A stretch of DNA of 64,000 bases from Acinetobacter sp. C32I (GCF_023702715.1 NZ_CP098480.1:1-64000), one strand, 5' to 3'; counted from the stretch's first letter, positions 1 to 7,868 are shown. Notes: generated from the sequence alone by a model not told the origin. Numbers and translations: made by a program.

Positions 1-1
1 T

Positions 2-2761
2 GAAGATCAATTGGCGGCAGTGGATAGCAAGTTGGGTGGTTTGGACGATGCAGCAGTTAAATATGACAATGCAACAACCAAAGATAAGATCACACTTGCA
101 GGAGCTGGTGGAACAACCATCACTAACGTCAAAGCGGGTGCTGTAAATGCAGCATCAACAGATGCAGTAAATGGCAGTCAATTACACGGTGTAGCTGACA
201 GCGTTAAGACTGCAATTGGTGGCAACACGACCATTGATGCAACGACAGGTGCAATCACCACAAGTAACATTGGTGGTACAGGCTCGAATACGATTGATGG
301 TGCAATCAGCAGTGTTAAAGATGCAGCAACCAAAGCGAAAACTACGGTTACAGCAGGAGATAACGTTGTAGTTACTCCAACAACCAATGCAGATGGTTCA
401 AGCAACTACCAAGTATCGACAGCAAAAGATGTGAACTTCGACAAAGTGACTGTAGGTAATGTGGTTGTTGATAAAGCAAGCAATACTATTGAAGGCTTGA
501 GCAATAAAGACATTCAAGCAGGTGATTTTGCAACCAAAGGTAGAGCTGCGACCGAGGAGCAATTGAAGAGTGCGATTACGAGTAATATTACTGAAGTTGT
601 AGATGGTAATGGTAATAAGGTGAATATTGTTGATCAGATTGTGAATAAAAATCCAGACAATAAAAACCAAGACTCATTGTTCTTAACCTATGATAAGCAA
701 GGTCAAGAAACGACAGATCGCCTAACGATTGGTCAAACAGTTCAGAAGATGAACACCGATGGTATTAAATTCTTCCATACCAATGCAGATACTTCTAAAG
801 GTGACTTGGGTACGACCAATGATTCAAGCGCAGGTGGTCTAAACTCTACAGCAATTGGCGTTAATGCAATTGTTGCAAGTGGTGCAGACAGTGCAGTTGC
901 TTTAGGTCATAACAGTAAGGCTGGAGGGAAAGAGTCAATTGCAATTGGTCAGGGTGCTGAGGCGTCAGGATTGCAGTCAATCAGTATTGGTACAGGCAAC
1001 AAAGTGAAAGGTGATCACTCTGGTGCGATCGGTGATCCAACGATAGTTGATGGTGCCAACAGTTATTCTGTAGGTAACAATAACCAAGTGCTTACAGATG
1101 ATACCTTTGTACTTGGTAATAATGTGACCAAAACTGTTGCTGGTTCAGTTGTACTAGGTAATGGCTCAGCAGCGACGACAGGTGCAGGGGTTGCAGGCTA
1201 TGCTTTATCCGATGCAACAACTGCCGATAAAGCAGCAATTACCAAGACAACTTCCACCACAGGTGCCGTAGCAGTAGGTGATGCATCAAGTGGTATTTAT
1301 CGTCAAATTACGGGTGTTGCAGCTGGTAGCGCCGATGCGGATGCAGTGAACGTTGCCCAGTTAAAAGCTGTGGGTAACCAAGTTGTGGCGACTCAAACCG
1401 CACTTGTAAATAGTTTGGGTGGTGGTGCTAAAGTGAATACTGACGGCACGATTACAGGACCGACCTATAATGTTGCTCAAGGTAGTCAAAGTAATGTTGG
1501 CGATGCATTAACAGCGCTTGATAAGGCAATTGGAACTGCTGCAACAACATCAAAAACGACTGTGACCAATGGTCAGAATATTGTGGTGAATAAGAGCAAA
1601 AATGCAGATGGCTCTGATAACTACGAAGTCGCAACAGCAAAAGATTTAACAGTTGATTCTGTGAAAGCAGGTGACACAGTTCTGAATAATGCTGGAATCA
1701 CGATTGGTAATAATGCGGTTGTCTTAAGTAACACAGGATTAACGATTGCGGGTGGGCCAAGTGTAACAACTCAGGGTATCAATGCAGGCAATAAACAAGT
1801 GACCAATGTTGCAGCTGGTACGAATGCAACCGATGCTGTGAACAAAGGTCAATTGGATAATGCAATTAGCAATGTAAATAACACTGTGAATGAGCTTGCT
1901 AATAATGCTGTGAAATATGACGATGCCAATAAAGACAAGATCACGCTTGGTGGTGGGGCAAATGGCACAACAATTACCAATGTGAAAGATGGTAATGTTG
2001 CTCAGGGCTCTAAAGATGCTGTGAATGGTGGTCAAGTCGCGCAAATTAGAGATAATTTACAAGGGCAGATTACCAACAATACTAATGATATTAATAACAT
2101 TAAAAATGATATTAATAATGGTGCTGTTGGCCTGGTTAAACAGGCGAATAGTAGCGCTGAAGTTACTGTTGCCAAAGACACTGGTGGTACAAGTGTCAAT
2201 GTTGCTGGTAAAGATGGCGACCGCGTTGTAACGGGTGTTAAAGATGGTGCAATTAGTGCAACATCTAAAGATGCGATCAATGGTTCTCAACTGAATGCAA
2301 CCAACAAGAAAGTTGTTGAATTCTTGGGAGGTGGAGCAGGTTATGACAACATTACCAATAGCTTCACAAATCCAACCTACAATGTAGGAGGCAAAGATTA
2401 CAACAATGTTGGTGGTGCAGTGGATGCCTTAAACAAAGCCGATCAAGCTTTGGGTAATCGTATTGATAACCTTGATAACAAACTTGAGCAAGCGTTCTAC
2501 TCAACCAATCAACGTATTGAGGATGTAGAGAAAAAAGCCAATGCTGGTATTGCTGCTGCAATGGCATTAGAAGCAGCGCCATACATCGCAGGTAAATATA
2601 CCTATGCCGCAGGTGCTTCTTATCATGGCGGTGAAAACGCAGTCGGCGTAACCTTACGTAAGACTGCGGATAATGGGCGTTGGTCAATCACGGGCGGTGT
2701 CGCTGCTGCATCACAAGGCGATCCAAGTGTACGTATTGGTATCAGTGGTGTAATTGACTAA
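2..2761 (+). CDS. ata: Trimeric autotransporter adhesin (AtaA/YadA type), 3' part
   Basis: The reading frame is open to the left edge, so the true start lies outside the window and only the C-terminal ~919 residues are seen. The fragment has repeated stalk and neck modules (DAVNGSQL, DAVNVAQL, DAINGSQL), a YadA-head stretch around bp 840-1150 with repeated AIG-type turns, a final coiled coil near bp 2450-2560, and a C-terminal YadA membrane anchor of about 85 residues that should supply four beta strands to a 12-stranded trimeric barrel. Family knowledge: such proteins mediate adhesion to surfaces and host matrix. The next gene encodes the TpgA partner, as in Acinetobacter sp. Tol5. The family is sure; the exact orthologue cannot be named without the N-terminal head. 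Confidence 0.93.
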   Translation, partial: EDQLAAVDSKLGGLDDAAVKYDNATTKDKITLAGAGGTTITNVKAGAVNAASTDAVNGSQLHGVADSVKTAIGGNTTIDATTGAITTSNIGGTGSNTIDGAISSVKDAATKAKTTVTAGDNVVVTPTTNADGSSNYQVSTAKDVNFDKVTVGNVVVDKASNTIEGLSNKDIQAGDFATKGRAATEEQLKSAITSNITEVVDGNGNKVNIVDQIVNKNPDNKNQDSLFLTYDKQGQETTDRLTIGQTVQKMNTDGIKFFHTNADTSKGDLGTTNDSSAGGLNSTAIGVNAIVASGADSAVALGHNSKAGGKESIAIGQGAEASGLQSISIGTGNKVKGDHSGAIGDPTIVDGANSYSVGNNNQVLTDDTFVLGNNVTKTVAGSVVLGNGSAATTGAGVAGYALSDATTADKAAITKTTSTTGAVAVGDASSGIYRQITGVAAGSADADAVNVAQLKAVGNQVVATQTALVNSLGGGAKVNTDGTITGPTYNVAQGSQSNVGDALTALDKAIGTAATTSKTTVTNGQNIVVNKSKNADGSDNYEVATAKDLTVDSVKAGDTVLNNAGITIGNNAVVLSNTGLTIAGGPSVTTQGINAGNKQVTNVAAGTNATDAVNKGQLDNAISNVNNTVNELANNAVKYDDANKDKITLGGGANGTTITNVKDGNVAQGSKDAVNGGQVAQIRDNLQGQITNNTNDINNIKNDINNGAVGLVKQANSSAEVTVAKDTGGTSVNVAGKDGDRVVTGVKDGAISATSKDAINGSQLNATNKKVVEFLGGGAGYDNITNSFTNPTYNVGGKDYNNVGGAVDALNKADQALGNRIDNLDNKLEQAFYSTNQRIEDVEKKANAGIAAAMALEAAPYIAGKYTYAAGASYHGGENAVGVTLRKTADNGRWSITGGVAAASQGDPSVRIGISGVID

Positions 2762-2825
2762 GGGACTCGTTATGTAGGAGAGCCCTTAGGCTCTCCTCAT
2801 CTCCAATCGATAAAGAGAGTAAAAT

Positions 2826-3617
2826 ATGAAAAACATGATAAAAGCATTGGTTATCGGGATCGCTTCTAGTTGTGCAATGATGGCTTTGGCAGCAGATGAT
2901 GAGGTCGTGGTTCAACAAGAGGAAATCAAATTTCCAGCTATTGAAAAAAGCTATTTAAAACAAGTGCAACGTTATGAATACGACAATGTTGCTCGTCTAG
3001 GCACTGGCTTAACTAAAGACCAAATTCGACATATCTTGGGAAATCCTCAATTTAGTGAAGGTTTATTCTTTGTTAAAACCTGGAACTATGTATTAGATGT
3101 CCGTCAGCCGAATAGCCAGGATTATTTACGTTGCCAGTTACGTATAGACTTTAATAAGGATACGCTTTCTGAGCGTTTATCTTGGAAAGGTGAGGCATGT
3201 GAAGGTCTAATGGCTTGGGGTGCAAATAATCAAGTTCCAGTTGATGCCAATTTAAATAGTTCGCGATCGTCGAGTGTATTCTTTGCATTTGATCGATCGA
3301 ATGCCAATGCAATTGAGCAGGGTTCAAGTTCAGTTGCTGCAATTGCGCAACGGATTAAACAAGCACCATCGAATAGTCCAGTGATTGTTGCAGGTTTTGC
3401 AGATCCTTTAGGTAAATTTGCCTATAACCATCAATTGTCAGCGCAACGTGCGAATACGGTTGCCAAGCTATTGGTGAATGAAGGGATTGATGCAAATCGT
3501 ATTCAAATTCAGGCCAATAGCCAAACTGATTTATATCAACAATGTGCAGGGCGTAAAGCAAATAGCCAATTAGTTGGTTGTTTAGCTCCAAATAGACGTG
3601 TGAACATTAGCTGGTAA
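2826..3617 (+). CDS. tpgA: TpgA-like peptidoglycan-associated partner of the trimeric autotransporter
   Basis: A 263-residue protein with an N-terminal signal peptide (ends near ALAADDE). A SmpA/OmlA (BamE-like) domain follows, with the recognisable [15 protein letters not shown] segment at about residues 60-75. An OmpA C-terminal peptidoglycan-binding domain occupies about residues 150-263 ([18 protein letters not shown], then PNRRVNISW). In Acinetobacter sp. Tol5 the homologue TpgA binds peptidoglycan and stabilises the AtaA complex in the outer membrane. The gene starts 64 bp after the adhesin stop, same strand, with no clear terminator between, so co-transcription is likely. A strong terminator follows. 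The domain fusion and position make the call firm. Confidence 0.9.
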   Translation: MKNMIKALVIGIASSCAMMALAADDEVVVQQEEIKFPAIEKSYLKQVQRYEYDNVARLGTGLTKDQIRHILGNPQFSEGLFFVKTWNYVLDVRQPNSQDYLRCQLRIDFNKDTLSERLSWKGEACEGLMAWGANNQVPVDANLNSSRSSSVFFAFDRSNANAIEQGSSSVAAIAQRIKQAPSNSPVIVAGFADPLGKFAYNHQLSAQRANTVAKLLVNEGIDANRIQIQANSQTDLYQQCAGRKANSQLVGCLAPNRRVNISW

Positions 3618-3626
3618 AAGCAATCT

Positions 3627-3663
3627 AAAAAAATGGCTACTTTAATGTAGCCATTTTTTTTAA
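3627..3663 (+). terminator. Intrinsic terminator after tpgA
   Basis: A stem formed by AAATGGCTAC and its complement GTAGCCATTT with a short loop, followed by a run of T. It closes the adhesin-tpgA unit. Confidence 0.88.
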
Positions 3664-4049
3664 CATTTAAAAAGTATTATTTTTCAAATAAATAGAATTT
3701 ATTTTTACAGATGGTCAATATTGATCATTTCGTATTGAAGGTATGATAAATACTCATAACATAGCTAAATATCTAATAAAACTGATTTTTGTTTCTAATT
3801 TCTGCTTTTGCAATATTTTTTACAGAAAAAACTCTTTATGTGAACTGTCTGACAAAAACGATTGGTTTGTTTAAAAAATAATCTAATATGTGTCACGTGA
3901 AATAACATATTCAAATGTCAGTTTCATGTATTTAAATAATTAAAATGAGTATTTTTTTACGTATGAATCGGGCTGTTATTCAAGATGAGATGAACTTATC
4001 GGCTTAATAAAAATACTCAATATTGCAAACCATTTAAGAGGGTAAAACG
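3664..4049. other. AT-rich intergenic region without a recognised feature
   Basis: About 390 bp, very AT-rich, with no convincing ORF or RNA on either strand. It must contain the promoter of the small gene at 4050, but I cannot single out one -35/-10 pair among many AT-rich matches. Confidence 0.5.
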
Positions 4050-4250
4050 ATGTTGGAATCAAAGAAATTGATTGTACTAGATCAGATGCTAGTCTTAACT
4101 AAAGAGGGCAAGCATGATTTGGTTTATCAAAATGACACTTTGCTTAAAGTGAAAATGATTTCGAATCAGCATATTGTGGTTGAAGATGATCATCAAACCA
4201 GTTTTCTATTAAAGCGACAAGATGAAAATGTGATTTGGTCATTTATTTAA
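4050..4250 (+). CDS. Small protein of unknown function (66 aa)
   Basis: ATG start with a ribosome-binding site (AGAGGG about 7 bp upstream). The predicted product is a small soluble protein of alternating charged and hydrophobic residues, compatible with a small beta-rich fold: two similar halves around KEGKHDLVYQND and QTSFLLKRQDEN. No signal peptide, membrane segment or cysteine. It stands alone between AT-rich spacers and is followed by a long hairpin terminator, which supports a real monocistronic gene. I do not recognise the family and infer no function. Confidence 0.6.
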   Translation: MLESKKLIVLDQMLVLTKEGKHDLVYQNDTLLKVKMISNQHIVVEDDHQTSFLLKRQDENVIWSFI

Positions 4251-4263
4251 AGTAAGAACAGCT

Positions 4264-4318
4264 AGCATCTGAATAATAAATTTATTAAAAATATTTATTA
4301 TTCAGATGCTTATTTTTA
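4264..4318 (+). terminator. Long hairpin terminator after the 66-aa gene
   Basis: A perfect 18-bp inverted repeat (4264-4281 with 4293-4310, beginning AGCATCTGAATAATAAAT) around an 11-nt loop, followed by a T-rich tail. Much longer than the other terminators here. Confidence 0.8.
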
Positions 4319-4486
4319 TTGTTTTTTTGGTTTCTTAATCTATTTGCTTTTCATAAAATGAGTATTGGTTCTAATTTTGACCAAATTGACACTATTCAAA
4401 TAAAATCAGTCAATTCTATTTTTATGTGTTGTTCTTACATTGAATAAAGACTATTGGGAAATAGCTCGCTAAGGATGGATCAAACA

Positions 4487-5725
4487 ATGCAAAATAATAA
4501 ATTCACACAGTTTTTAAAATCTGTACTTTTATCCTGTGTATTAGCATCGTCATGGGGCATGGTGAATACAAGCTATGCAGCACCTGAAGGTAAACTGGAT
4601 TTAAGTCTCTCTCCCCATTCACAAAATAAAGTTAAGCAATTATTGAATGATCCTAAAACGTGGCAGCAGATTCCCAAACAAGTGACTTTGTGCGTCTTTT
4701 CGCCTAACGGTGAACATAGTGAAGCCTTTGAGCAAGCCACCAGTTACATTACCGAAATTCCAAGCATTGTTCGTGTCGCCAAGCAGTTTGGCGTGAATAT
4801 GAATGTAACACGCCCATCACATCTACAATTCAAATTAGATTTTGATTATCCAAAATTGAAAAAGCAGGCGTCCACTTTGGTCAATCTTAAAGTGTATACC
4901 AATGAAGCTGTATTGACCGAAGATTTTCGTAGTAAACGTTGTGATGGTGCAGGGATTAGTAATCTGCGTGCGAAACAGTTTAATAAGTTCGTGGGCAGCG
5001 TCGATGCAATTGGAGCCTTGCAGACCTATAAACAACTGAGTTCTGTGATTCAGGTTTTGGCTAATCCAAAATTTGATGAAAAGATGGTGAATAAAGATTA
5101 TGAGGTGGTTGGGATTGTACCCTTAGGTGCGGCCTATATCATGGTCACCGATCGCAATATTAATACTTTGGCTAAAGCTGCAGGCAAGAAAGTTGCGGTG
5201 TTCCAATTTGATGAAACTCAAAAGAAACTGGTACAAAATGTGGGTGCACAACCTGTGTCAGTTGATTTAGTAACTGTGGGCGGAAAATTTAATAACAAAG
5301 AAGTGGATATTATGGCGGGTCCAGCCATTTTATTTGAACCGCTAGAATTACAAAAAGGCATGACCGATAAATCAGGAAAAGTCGTTGGTGGTATTATTAA
5401 ATTTCCTGTCATTCAAGTGACAGGGACACTGATTATGCACCGTAATAAATTCCCGGCAGGCATGGGCTCAATCGCACGAGAAGTCATTTCAAAACAGTTG
5501 AATCCTGCTTTTGAATTTGTTGACAAGATTGAAGCAAAAATTCCTGATAAATTTTGGTTGAAATTAAATGAAAGTGACAAGCCTGGTTATGTTCGATTAA
5601 TGCGTGAAGCGCGGATCCAAATGACCAAAGAAGGTTTTTACGACAAAGATATGATGAAGTTGTTAAAGCAGGTACGTTGCTCACAAGACCCAAGCAATTA
5701 TGAATGTGCCTTGAAAGATGAATGA
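4487..5725 (+). CDS. Periplasmic solute-binding-like protein (DUF6091 type)
   Basis: Starting at the ATG at 4487 (AAGGA 11 bp upstream) gives 412 residues; in-frame starts at 4475 (ATG) and 4454 (TTG) are possible but too close to, or upstream of, that site. A signal peptide (VLLSCVLASSWGM, ending near SYAAPEG) sends it to the periplasm. The rest resembles the two-lobed periplasmic binding proteins annotated in Acinetobacter as DUF6091 or putative solute-binding proteins. No transporter gene lies next to it, so the ligand is unknown. Cysteines near the C-terminus (RCSQDPSNYEC) could form a disulfide. It seems monocistronic. Family assignment is from memory of the sequence pattern and is moderate. 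Confidence 0.72.
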   Translation: MQNNKFTQFLKSVLLSCVLASSWGMVNTSYAAPEGKLDLSLSPHSQNKVKQLLNDPKTWQQIPKQVTLCVFSPNGEHSEAFEQATSYITEIPSIVRVAKQFGVNMNVTRPSHLQFKLDFDYPKLKKQASTLVNLKVYTNEAVLTEDFRSKRCDGAGISNLRAKQFNKFVGSVDAIGALQTYKQLSSVIQVLANPKFDEKMVNKDYEVVGIVPLGAAYIMVTDRNINTLAKAAGKKVAVFQFDETQKKLVQNVGAQPVSVDLVTVGGKFNNKEVDIMAGPAILFEPLELQKGMTDKSGKVVGGIIKFPVIQVTGTLIMHRNKFPAGMGSIAREVISKQLNPAFEFVDKIEAKIPDKFWLKLNESDKPGYVRLMREARIQMTKEGFYDKDMMKLLKQVRCSQDPSNYECALKDE

Positions 5726-5898
5726 TGTTTAAGCGCTGTTGCATCATAGCAAAAGAGAATCATGGAAATACTAGGATTAAATTATAAGCTTGGTATTTCC
5801 AACTTTAATCCATTTGATGATACACCATATGCAAAGAACTGATCATTAGATTGATAGAAATGGTTTATTTTATGGAATGAATAACTATAGGATTAATC

Positions 5899-6339
5899 AT
5901 GGATATAATTTTTAAAATTAAAAATAAGTTAATAAAACAAGATATTAAGCTAAACAAACCAGCAACATGGCAACAGATTTTAGCTTTTGAATATAAGTAT
6001 CAAGTTAAATTGTCACCAATTTTAAGAGCTTATTTTTTAGAATTTAATGGTATCGCCGACCGAGAAATGGATGAAAAATATTTCACATTTTTGTCGCTAA
6101 CGGAATTCCAATCAGTTGAAAGCATTTCAAGCTTCTATGATAAAGATAAGTATTTATATCCTAACAGTTTTGTATTTTCGGACTATTTAGTGTGGTGTTG
6201 GGGATATGCGGTACAACTCGATCAGTTTGGTTTGGATAGTGGCGTATACCAAGTGGGAGGATCCGAAAAAATAAAAATTGCAGATACATTCACAGCATTT
6301 TTAAATCAATATTTGATTGATAGTGATGAATTATTATAA
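5899..6339 (+). CDS. SMI1/KNR4 (SUKH) family protein, orphan immunity-type gene
   Basis: 146 residues, ATG start with AGGAT upstream. It shows the SUKH pattern: an N-terminal helix, PATWQQILAFEYKYQ in place of the usual self-association helix, LSPILRAYFLEFNG (the classic L-P-x-x-Y/F-x-x-x-x-N-G element), then alternating strands and a final helix. In bacteria SUKH proteins are mostly immunity proteins against polymorphic toxins, especially nucleases and deaminases. No toxin, Rhs, CdiA or type VI gene is next to it: the neighbours are the DUF6091-like gene and the 6S RNA array. Base composition is AT-rich, consistent with acquired material. The family is fairly sure; the immunity role here is inference. 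Confidence 0.78.
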   Translation: MDIIFKIKNKLIKQDIKLNKPATWQQILAFEYKYQVKLSPILRAYFLEFNGIADREMDEKYFTFLSLTEFQSVESISSFYDKDKYLYPNSFVFSDYLVWCWGYAVQLDQFGLDSGVYQVGGSEKIKIADTFTAFLNQYLIDSDELL

Positions 6340-6440
6340 AAAATATTTAATGGAGATTGTTAAAAGGTTCATTCGAGATAAATGGTTTATAAAAGGATGA
6401 GTATAAGTTAAATTATTATTTTAATTATATTTGAAAAAAG

Positions 6441-6620
6441 ATACTCCAGAGATGCCGCTGCATGGTCGTTACCCTGAACCCGATGAGTTCAAGGTGGAGG
6501 TGACGCATACTTACTGGGTTTCCTACTCGAGGTAGGCATACACTCAAAATACACAGAACACATCCATAAATTTAAGTATCGGCAGGGGAATAGACGTACT
6601 GGCGAACACCCTAGAGATGT
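6441..6620 (-). ncRNA. ssrS: 6S RNA, third copy of tandem array (distal to zapA)
   Basis: On the minus strand this stretch reads as a 6S RNA. It has a closing stem pairing CTCTAGGGTG at the 5' end with ATCTCTGGAG at the 3' end, the conserved CCCCTGCCGAT element on the 5' side of the central bubble, an apical hairpin CCTACCTCGAGTAGG, the 3'-side hairpin CCTTGAACTCATCGGGTTCA, and the signature GCAGCGGCATCTC near the 3' end, nearly as in E. coli 6S. Length is about 180 nt. 6S RNA binds the housekeeping sigma-70 holoenzyme by mimicking an open promoter and is released by making a short product RNA. A T-run follows the 3' end. The ends are estimated from the -10 position and the closing stem. Confidence 0.9.
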
Positions 6621-6625
6621 TTCCT

Positions 6626-6653
6626 ATTATAGTTAAATCAACAACGACCACAA
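6626..6653 (-). promoter_or_regulatory. Sigma-70 promoter of 6S copy at 6441-6620
   Basis: Minus strand: TTGTGG (6653-6648), 16-bp spacer, perfect TATAAT (6631-6626), then about 7 bp to the predicted RNA start. The same arrangement precedes the other two copies. Confidence 0.75.
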
Positions 6654-6758
6654 GAGGAAAGTATTGAGATTTGTATGTTTTACTAACAATTAGCAATTTA
6701 AGTTTAATAAGACTATAAAATCTAAAATGGGATCAATCGTTATTTGAAATAAAATGGG

Positions 6759-6942
6759 TCTCCAAAATGCCGCTGCATGTCTTTACCCTTGAACACTAAG
6801 GTTCAAGGTGGAGAGCGCTATATATTATCTGGGTTTCCTACTCAGGGTAGGCATACACGCTAAATATTTATAAACGCTTTCCAATTAGGAAATAATTCAC
6901 GGCTCAGGGGAGTCAGATCGGCTGGCGTACACTTCAGAGATG
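6759..6942 (-). ncRNA. ssrS: 6S RNA, middle copy of tandem array
   Basis: The most E. coli-like of the three copies. The minus strand has CATCTCTGAAGTG at the 5' end pairing with the 3' end CATTTTGGAGA, the element CTGACTCCCCTGAGCCG on the 5' side of the bubble, the apical hairpin CCTACCCTGAGTAGG, the long hairpin CCTTGAACCTTAGTGTTCAA, and the signature ATGCAGCGGCAT. The closing stem pairs over about 12 positions including G-U pairs. Length is about 184 nt. Role as for the other copies: reversible inhibitor of sigma-70 RNA polymerase, usually abundant in stationary phase. Ends are estimated. Confidence 0.92.
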
Positions 6943-6947
6943 ATTTA

Positions 6948-6975
6948 ATTATAGTAAAAAAGGAGGTCATCTCAA
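6948..6975 (-). promoter_or_regulatory. Sigma-70 promoter of middle 6S copy
   Basis: Minus strand: TTGAGA (6975-6970), 16-bp spacer, perfect TATAAT (6953-6948). Best -35 match of the three. Confidence 0.78.
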
Positions 6976-7085
6976 GGGGAGAAAATAGAGAAATTTGTAA
7001 GTTTAAGTTTACAGTTGAAATATTAAATAGAAGTCATTGAATTGAAAAATATAATAAACAAATTGGACTTTATTAAAGCAAATAA

Positions 7086-7270
7086 TCTCCAGAAGTATCG
7101 CTGTATGCCTTTACTTTTGAACACTAAGGTCCAAGATGGAAAGTGCAGATAGTGTCTGAGTTTCCTACTCTAGGTAGGCATACATGCTAAATATTCAGAA
7201 ACGCTTTTCGATTAAGAAGAATATCAAGATTCAGGGGAATCAGACTGGCTGACGAATACTCCAGAGATGG
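7086..7270 (-). ncRNA. ssrS: 6S RNA, first copy of tandem array (proximal to zapA), most diverged
   Basis: The minus strand has CATCTCTGGAGTATTCG at the 5' end, closed by CGATACTTCTGGAGA at the 3' end; the element CTGATTCCCCTGAATCTTGA; the apical hairpin CCTACCTAGAGTAGG; and a weaker 3'-side hairpin (CTTGGACCTTAGTGTTCAA). The otherwise conserved GCAGCGGCAT reads ACAGCGATAC here, but the 5' strand has changed with it (GTG to GTA), so a G-C pair becomes A-U and pairing is kept. That covariation argues for a functional RNA rather than a decayed copy. Position just after zapA matches the single ssrS gene of E. coli and Pseudomonas. Ends are estimated. Confidence 0.85.
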
Positions 7271-7275
7271 ATTGA

Positions 7276-7303
7276 ATTATAGTGAATTCAGATCATGCAG
7301 CAA
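7276..7303 (-). promoter_or_regulatory. Sigma-70 promoter of zapA-proximal 6S copy
   Basis: Minus strand: TTGCTG (7303-7298), 16-bp spacer, perfect TATAAT (7281-7276). Confidence 0.72.
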
Positions 7304-7544
7304 GTTCTGGATTAAATTTATTTATTAATAATACTTAATAATATATGGATTTATGCTTGGCCCTTTAGGCTCGACGGAAAGTAGGAATTGCTGATCTTTT
7401 GTTGAATACTAATTAAAAAATAAATAGATGAATTGACCTGGTGGGATAATTTTGACTGAGATGAAATGAGGAATGGGAGATAAACAATTACAATAAGTGT
7501 AAGAGAGAAGGCAAAAATTAATTTTGTGTAAAATTTGATTCAAT

Positions 7545-7578
7545 AAAAAAGCCTGAAATTTGTATTTCAGGCTTTTTT
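7545..7578 (-). terminator. Intrinsic terminator after zapA
   Basis: Stem GCCTGAAAT / ATTTCAGGC with a 4-nt loop, flanked by A and T runs so it can work in both directions. It lies just past the zapA stop and separates zapA from the 6S array. The 240 bp between it and the first 6S promoter (7304-7544) holds nothing I can identify. Confidence 0.88.
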
Positions 7579-7581
7579 GAT

Positions 7582-7866
7582 TCAGATGCTTTGTTCAACA
7601 TCTTCCAGTATGGCTTCTAAAAGCCGTTCGCAATGGGCGTACTGCTGTAAAGACTTATTTAGGCTAAACACTTCTTGAGCCATTTGCAGCGCCACCATAA
7701 TCACCAGTTTATTATGCTCAACCCGTGGAGCATTACGACGCATGTCATGAAACTTTTGATTTAACAACTCTGCCGCGCGTTCAAGCTCTTCACGTTTATC
7801 TTCAGTCGTATTTAAACGGAAGGTCTGTTCAATTAAGCGAAGCTCAACAACAATAGGTTCACTCAT
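7582..7866 (-). CDS. zapA: Cell division protein ZapA
   Basis: 94 residues. An N-terminal globular half (VELRLIEQTFRLNTTEDKRE, the ZapA dimer-interface region) is followed by a long C-terminal helix ending LLEAILEDVEQSI. ZapA binds FtsZ and promotes bundling of protofilaments at the Z ring. The start has AGAGGAAAC about 9 bp upstream, and the upstream coiled-coil gene stops 2 bp before it, so the two are co-transcribed. Synteny with 6S RNA downstream and ygfB/pepP upstream matches Pseudomonas. Slightly shorter than the E. coli protein (109 aa). Confidence 0.93.
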   Translation of the reverse strand: MSEPIVVELRLIEQTFRLNTTEDKREELERAAELLNQKFHDMRRNAPRVEHNKLVIMVALQMAQEVFSLNKSLQQYAHCERLLEAILEDVEQSI

Positions 7867-7868
7867 GA

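Larger units (their letters stand above)
6441..7303 (-). repeat. Tandem array of three 6S RNA units, period about 322-328 bp
   Basis: The three perfect TATAAT boxes lie at 6626, 6948 and 7276, giving periods of 322 and 328 bp. Each unit contains a promoter, a ~180-nt 6S RNA and a ~130-bp spacer. Spacers are diverged and AT-rich, while RNA and promoter elements are conserved, as expected for old duplications under selection on the RNA. Confidence 0.88.

Noticed and set aside
398..2687. Several minus-strand ORFs inside the adhesin gene
   Set aside because: Shadows of a repetitive gene in other frames; no ribosome-binding sites or recognisable domains.
6440..7300. Direct repeats here as a CRISPR array or mobile element
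   Set aside because: The 322-328 bp period and the conserved RNA secondary structure identify 6S RNA; no cas, transposase or target-site duplications.
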